A stretch of 64,000 nucleotides of DNA from Ferruginibacter albus (lineage in GTDB: Bacteria; Bacteroidota; Bacteroidia; Chitinophagales; Chitinophagaceae). Position 1 is the stretch's first letter. The number at the start of each line of letters is the position of its first letter. The position numbers were made by a program, and so were the translations under genes. The stretch covers positions 1 to 64,000 of the forward strand of contig NZ_CP083388.1 in assembly GCF_020042285.1 (NCBI RefSeq), written 5' to 3'. Below the pieces are notes generated by a model, which searched no databases, was not told where the DNA came from, and saw only the letters and a list, made by a program, of their open reading frames with translations. Below are positions 60,120-64,000 of the stretch, in pieces.

Positions 60120-62407
60120 TTTCCGTATACGCTTAAAAACTTAATACGCATTATTTTTAATTGCTCCCAATCAAAATTGCTGTCTGCTAATTCTTCCTGT
60201 GCAGCTTGTAAGCTGCTTGTTTCACACGACTTAAAGTAATCTATGATCTCGTCCTGTTCATATTCATCTACTAATTCATCAATAGCATAATCCAGGTTTA
60301 GCCTGGTACCGCTTGCAACAATTGTTTCCATTTCTTCCAACAATTCATCCATTCGCAAATCCTTGTTTTTAGCAATGGTTTCCAGGGGAATCTTTTTATC
60401 AACGTTTTGTATGATGAATATCTTGTTGTTATTACGGTTTACAACCCCTTTCATTACAAAATCATCAGGACGTTCAATTTCATTTTCTTCAACAAATTTT
60501 GCGATCAGCTCAATGAATTTTTTACCGTAACGAATGGCTTTTCCTTTGCTTACACCCTGGCATTTTTCCAACTCTTCTATGGTAGTCGGGTACATCGTCG
60601 CCATATCTTCCAGCGTACCTTCTAAAAAGATAACAAAGGGAGGAAGGTTTTTTTCTTTAGCCACCTGCTTGCGCAGATTCTTCAGCATTTCCAGCAGTTT
60701 TTCATCTGCAGCACTGCTGCTGCCAATTGCCGGTGCGCCTTCATCATCATCTGCATCAGCGCCTTCAAATAAATTGTTCAATACAATTTTAAAAGAGGTA
60801 GGTTTTTTTAAAAAAGCTTCCCCTTTTTTAGTGAATTTCAGTACGCCATATTCTTCTATGTCTTTTTCTATCAAACGTTCCAAAAGCATTTGTCGTAATA
60901 AAGAATTCCAGAAATGCTCATCTTTATCTTTCCCGATCCCAAAAAAATCTTTTTCATCATGCCGGAACATTTTTACCTGTGGATTAGGCTTGCCTAATAA
61001 AATATGTAGCAGGTAATCCATGGTAAACTGTTCATCCAAACCCTTAATAACTTTTAAAGCCTGTTGTGTTTCAGCTTTGGTTTCGATCAGTTCTTTGGGA
61101 TTGTTGCAATTGTCGCACATGCAATTGCATTGCTTGGTATTATATTCTTCACCAAAATAATTCAATAAGATCTTTCTGCGGCAAACAGCACTTTCTGCAA
61201 AAGAAACAGTTTCGTTGATCAATTGAGCACCCACTTCACGTTCACTCAATGGTTTGTCTCGCATTAAATGTTCCAGTTTTGAAACATCCTTATGAGAGTA
61301 ATACAATATGCATTTTCCTTCCATTCCATCCCGCCCTGCACGACCGGTTTCCTGGTAGTAATTTTCTATCGATTTTGGAATGTTATAATGAATTACAAAA
61401 CGAATGTCCGGCTTATCGATACCCATTCCAAATGCAATGGTGGCAACAATTACCTGTGTATCTTCATTTAAGAAAAGGTCCTGTCGTTCTGCACGCAGCT
61501 TAGCATCTAGTCCGGCATGATAGGCAACTGCCTTAATGCCGTTAGCCATCAGCATTTCAGCCAGTTCTTCGGTTGTTTTTCTATTAAGGGTGTAAATAAT
61601 GCCACTCTTTCCTTTGTTTTGAGAAATAAAGCGGACAATACTTTTAATAGTTTGATCTTTTTTTATTTTGGGTAATACCTCGTAATAAAGATTGGAGCGA
61701 TTAAATGAAGAAATATAAATATCCGCATTGCGAAGTCCTAAATTTTTGACGATATCGCTTTGTACTTTTGGTGTAGCCGTTGCTGTTAGTGCGATCATGG
61801 GAGCTTTTTCATTTATCATTTCCATCATTTCCCGCAAACGGCGATACTCAGGACGAAAATCATGTCCCCATTCAGAAATACAATGCGCCTCATCTACAGC
61901 AAAAAAAGATACATTAAGGTCTTTGAAAAACTCAATGTTCTCTTCTTTGGTCAATGTTTCAGGAGCTACGTACAACATTTTTGTTTTTCCGGCTACCAGG
62001 TCGTCCCGAACTACTTTTTGTTGTCCTTTATTTAATGTGCTGTTTAAAAAATGGGCTACATCATCCTTGCTGCTGTAGCTTCTTACCAGGTCAACCTGGT
62101 TTTTCATTAATGCAATTAATGGAGAAACGATAATGGCGCAACCCTCACTTATAATGGCAGGCAATTGATAGCATAAGCTTTTACCCCCTCCGGTCGGCAT
62201 TATTACGAATGTATCTTTACCGGCTAATAAATTTTTAATGATAACTTCCTGCTGACCTTTAAATCCTTCAAACCCAAAATGTTCTTGCAATTGAGCAGCA
62301 AGATTATTGTTTTCTTTCGATGAGGTTTTTATAGTTTTTCCTTTGACAGCAGTTTCTTTAACAGGTTTTTCTGCTTTAGGTTTGGGTTTTGCTTTTGTTG
62401 TCGTCAT
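60116..62407 (-). CDS. recQ: ATP-dependent DNA helicase RecQ
   Basis: 763 residues. A lysine-rich N-terminal extension (about 30 residues) precedes the helicase core: MPTGGGKSLCYQLP (Walker A), AVDEAHCISEWGHDFRPEY (DEAH and aromatic-rich loop), QETGRAGRDG. Then the RecQ zinc site (CNCMCDNC), winged helix, HRDC domain (LRKQVAKEKNLPPFVIFLEGTLEDMATMYPTT) and an extra C-terminal helical region of about 110 residues. Role: recombination and fork repair, 3'-5' unwinding. Its stop overlaps the stop of the GH63 gene. Confidence 0.96.
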   Translation of the reverse strand: MTTTKAKPKPKAEKPVKETAVKGKTIKTSSKENNNLAAQLQEHFGFEGFKGQQEVIIKNLLAGKDTFVIMPTGGGKSLCYQLPAIISEGCAIIVSPLIALMKNQVDLVRSYSSKDDVAHFLNSTLNKGQQKVVRDDLVAGKTKMLYVAPETLTKEENIEFFKDLNVSFFAVDEAHCISEWGHDFRPEYRRLREMMEMINEKAPMIALTATATPKVQSDIVKNLGLRNADIYISSFNRSNLYYEVLPKIKKDQTIKSIVRFISQNKGKSGIIYTLNRKTTEELAEMLMANGIKAVAYHAGLDAKLRAERQDLFLNEDTQVIVATIAFGMGIDKPDIRFVIHYNIPKSIENYYQETGRAGRDGMEGKCILYYSHKDVSKLEHLMRDKPLSEREVGAQLINETVSFAESAVCRRKILLNYFGEEYNTKQCNCMCDNCNNPKELIETKAETQQALKVIKGLDEQFTMDYLLHILLGKPNPQVKMFRHDEKDFFGIGKDKDEHFWNSLLRQMLLERLIEKDIEEYGVLKFTKKGEAFLKKPTSFKIVLNNLFEGADADDDEGAPAIGSSSAADEKLLEMLKNLRKQVAKEKNLPPFVIFLEGTLEDMATMYPTTIEELEKCQGVSKGKAIRYGKKFIELIAKFVEENEIERPDDFVMKGVVNRNNNKIFIIQNVDKKIPLETIAKNKDLRMDELLEEMETIVASGTRLNLDYAIDELVDEYEQDEIIDYFKSCETSSLQAAQEELADSNFDWEQLKIMRIKFLSVYGN

Positions 62408-62570
62408 TCTCTCTCTACATTAGTTTAGGACAAAAAATATTCATCAAAAATTTAAAGGGTAGCGAAGTTACTTTAATATGCCCGCAATTTCAAATTGGCA
62501 GTACATTTTAAGTTATCATTAAGATACATAAAATTCCCGATAATCCTATGGGTTTAACAAACTATATTCT

Positions 62571-62601
62571 TTTGCTTTATCGGGTAATTAAAGTAGGTTT
62601 G
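62571..62601 (+). promoter_or_regulatory. Promoter of the GDP-mannose pyrophosphorylase gene
   Basis: TTTG at 62571-62574, 19 bases, TAGGTTTG at 62594-62601; ATG at 62627. A full match to the Bacteroidota consensus. Confidence 0.75.
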
Positions 62602-62626
62602 TGCTTTTTTATAACAGATATACAGC

Positions 62627-63709
62627 ATGGGTAAACATCATTATGTGGCAATAATGGCAGGTGGTATTGGAAGCCGTTTTTGGCCAATGAGCAGAACAGA
62701 TTTTCCTAAACAATTCCTGGATATTTTAAACACAGGCAGAACGCTGATACAAGGCACGTACGATCGTTTTGCTAAATTTATTCCTGCAGAAAATATTTAT
62801 ATAGTTACATCTGCTCAGTACAGGGACTTAGTTATTAAACAACTTCCCGAATTAAGCGAAGATAATATTCTGTGCGAACCTTCCCGTAAAAACACAGCAC
62901 CTTGCGTTGCTTATATTTCTTATAAATTATATCAAAAAGATCCTGCTGCTAATTTGATTTGTGCGCCTGCAGATCACATTGTTACAGATATAGAAGGATT
63001 TAAAAACGTTTGCGAAAATGCACTGCATTTCACGTCGCATATTAAAGCGTTGGTAACATTGGGCATAAAGCCTACACATCCAAATACTGGTTATGGGTAC
63101 ATACAGTTTGAACAACAACCTGTAACGGAAAATGTATATAAGGTAAAAACTTTTACCGAAAAGCCGGATAAAGAATTGGCAAAAACGTTTTTGGCAAGCG
63201 GAGATTTTTTATGGAATGCCGGCATATTTGTGTGGCAGGTTAAGAATATTATTAAAGCATTTGAAAAGCTGCTACCCGAAATTCATGAGTTGTTTGAACA
63301 GGAAAAAGTGAATTTTAATAGCAATAAAGAAAAAGAGTCAATCGAAAGAATTTATCCTCAATGCGTAAATATTTCAATTGATTACGGCATTATGGAAAAG
63401 GCAGATAATGTGTATGTAATACCTTCTTCATTTGGATGGAGTGATCTGGGAACCTGGGCCAGCGCTTATGAAAATCTGGAAAAAGACTATCTTGAAAATG
63501 CTGTGGCAGGCAATAATGTAATGGTTATTGATGCAACCAAAAATGTGATTCACGCGGATAATAAAAAACTTGTATTACTGCAGGGATTAGACGATTTTAT
63601 AGTTGTTGACACAAAAGATGTATTGCTTATTTGTAAAAAAGATAAAGAACAAACCATTAAAGAATACGTAGCAGAAGTAAAAAGAAATAAAGGCGATAAA
63701 TATTTGTAG
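62627..63709 (+). CDS. Mannose-1-phosphate guanylyltransferase
   Basis: 360 residues, nucleotidyltransferase fold with the GGIGSRFWPMSRTDFPKQFL pyrophosphorylase signature (about 12-31), KNTAPCVAY, FTEKPD and SFGWSDLGTW. It makes GDP-mannose from mannose 1-phosphate and GTP for surface polysaccharide and glycoprotein synthesis. There is no phosphomannose isomerase domain, so it is the short monofunctional form. Confidence 0.94.
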   Translation: MGKHHYVAIMAGGIGSRFWPMSRTDFPKQFLDILNTGRTLIQGTYDRFAKFIPAENIYIVTSAQYRDLVIKQLPELSEDNILCEPSRKNTAPCVAYISYKLYQKDPAANLICAPADHIVTDIEGFKNVCENALHFTSHIKALVTLGIKPTHPNTGYGYIQFEQQPVTENVYKVKTFTEKPDKELAKTFLASGDFLWNAGIFVWQVKNIIKAFEKLLPEIHELFEQEKVNFNSNKEKESIERIYPQCVNISIDYGIMEKADNVYVIPSSFGWSDLGTWASAYENLEKDYLENAVAGNNVMVIDATKNVIHADNKKLVLLQGLDDFIVVDTKDVLLICKKDKEQTIKEYVAEVKRNKGDKYL

Positions 63710-63739
63710 GTTTTATGTAAATTGGGTTTTAAATCAACC

Positions 63740-64000
63740 ATGACAAAACCCCTGCTTGCGCTGTTTTCTTTTGTTTTATTTATACCCAACCTTATCCATA
63801 AAGATATTAATGAAGTGTTGCCTTATAATGGCATAGAAGCATATGATCCTTCACTTGCTTACCTGAATTCAATTTCAAAACTGGAAAATTATGTGGATAG
63901 TGTAGCAGAGAAAAAGAATATTCCTATAAATGATAACCTGGCTTTTATGGAAGTAATGGCGAATACCATAAGAGAAAGATTTTATCATGGATTTTCGCAC
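63740..64000 (+). CDS. Exported protein, N-terminal part (cut by window edge)
   Basis: Begins MTKPLLALFSFVLFIPNLIH, a hydrophobic signal-like segment, followed by a soluble part (LPYNGIEAYDPSLAYLNSISKLENYVDSVAEKK, LAFMEVMANTIRERFYHGFSH). The frame is open to the window end. No family can be named from 87 residues; the ERFYHGFSH end would fit a transglutaminase-like or related protein but this is weak. Confidence 0.6.
   Translation, partial: MTKPLLALFSFVLFIPNLIHKDINEVLPYNGIEAYDPSLAYLNSISKLENYVDSVAEKKNIPINDNLAFMEVMANTIRERFYHGFSH

Noticed and set aside
60534..61016. 160-codon open frame on the plus strand
   Set aside because: Antisense to recQ across the HRDC and zinc domains, which are clearly coding.
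1..64000. CRISPR array
   Set aside because: No set of regularly spaced short direct repeats was seen anywhere in the window, and no cas genes are present.

Overview
The window looks like chromosomal DNA of a member of the Bacteroidota, most like the Chitinophagaceae. The evidence is low GC content, repeated TAnnTTTG -7 promoter boxes (with TTTG or TTG about 19 bases upstream), a lipoprotein-type LptC, an IPExxxVDY-family protein, an Rho with a long charged N-terminus, and a Mpi-like serine recombinase. The genus is an inference.

Layout. 1-14320 is ordinary chromosome: the start of a SurA/PpiD-like isomerase (cut by the edge), nadA, a small membrane protein, an SDR enzyme, a lipoprotein, a TetR-TolC-EmrA-EmrB efflux operon under a tandem palindromic operator, an OsmC/Spx-like pair, the coaX - outer membrane protein - lptC operon with a Lon-substrate-domain protein upstream, meaB, a small CxxC membrane protein and an SRPBCC protein. 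14321-18998 is an IS1595-family transposon of about 4.66 kb. It has 22-bp inverted ends and an 8-bp target duplication TAAATTTA. It carries a transposase, a translationally coupled passenger gene, small cargo genes and nearly 2 kb of non-coding DNA with at least two highly structured candidate RNAs. 19000-39220 returns to chromosome: PadR/PspC, gcvT-comB, a SWIM-SNF2 helicase, two unlisted small proteins, asnS, rho, a membrane protein/XRE pair with a 16-bp palindromic operator, a repeat-rich secreted protein, a pterin dehydratase, an IPExxxVDY protein, feoB and several proteins of unknown function.

39221-56223 is a 17-kb integrative element in the 3' end of tRNA-Phe. It is bounded by a 14-bp direct repeat, and each end has paired TTGCCCCTA arm-type sites with identical spacing. 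It carries a tyrosine integrase, an excisionase-like protein and an HUH Rep-like protein. Its cargo is two defence-like modules. Module A (40802-44932) has a radical SAM enzyme, a fusion of a SAM-methyltransferase-like domain to a UvrD-type helicase, and a HARE-HTH/PD-(D/E)XK nuclease. Module B (44958-53320) has a PLD-SNF2 helicase and a large adenine methyltransferase whose target-recognition region lies in a 1.8-kb invertible segment. That segment also holds a second, silent recognition cassette in the opposite direction, and a serine recombinase lies just outside it. The expressed copy is frameshifted exactly at the edge of a 288-bp inverted repeat; inversion should restore a full-length enzyme with a different recognition domain.

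56300-64000 is chromosome again: a SemiSWEET - sugar dehydrogenase - GH63 glucosidase operon, recQ, a mannose-1-phosphate guanylyltransferase and the start of an unrecognised exported protein. The most novel items are the phase-variable module B, the three-gene module A and the structured RNAs inside the IS1595 element.
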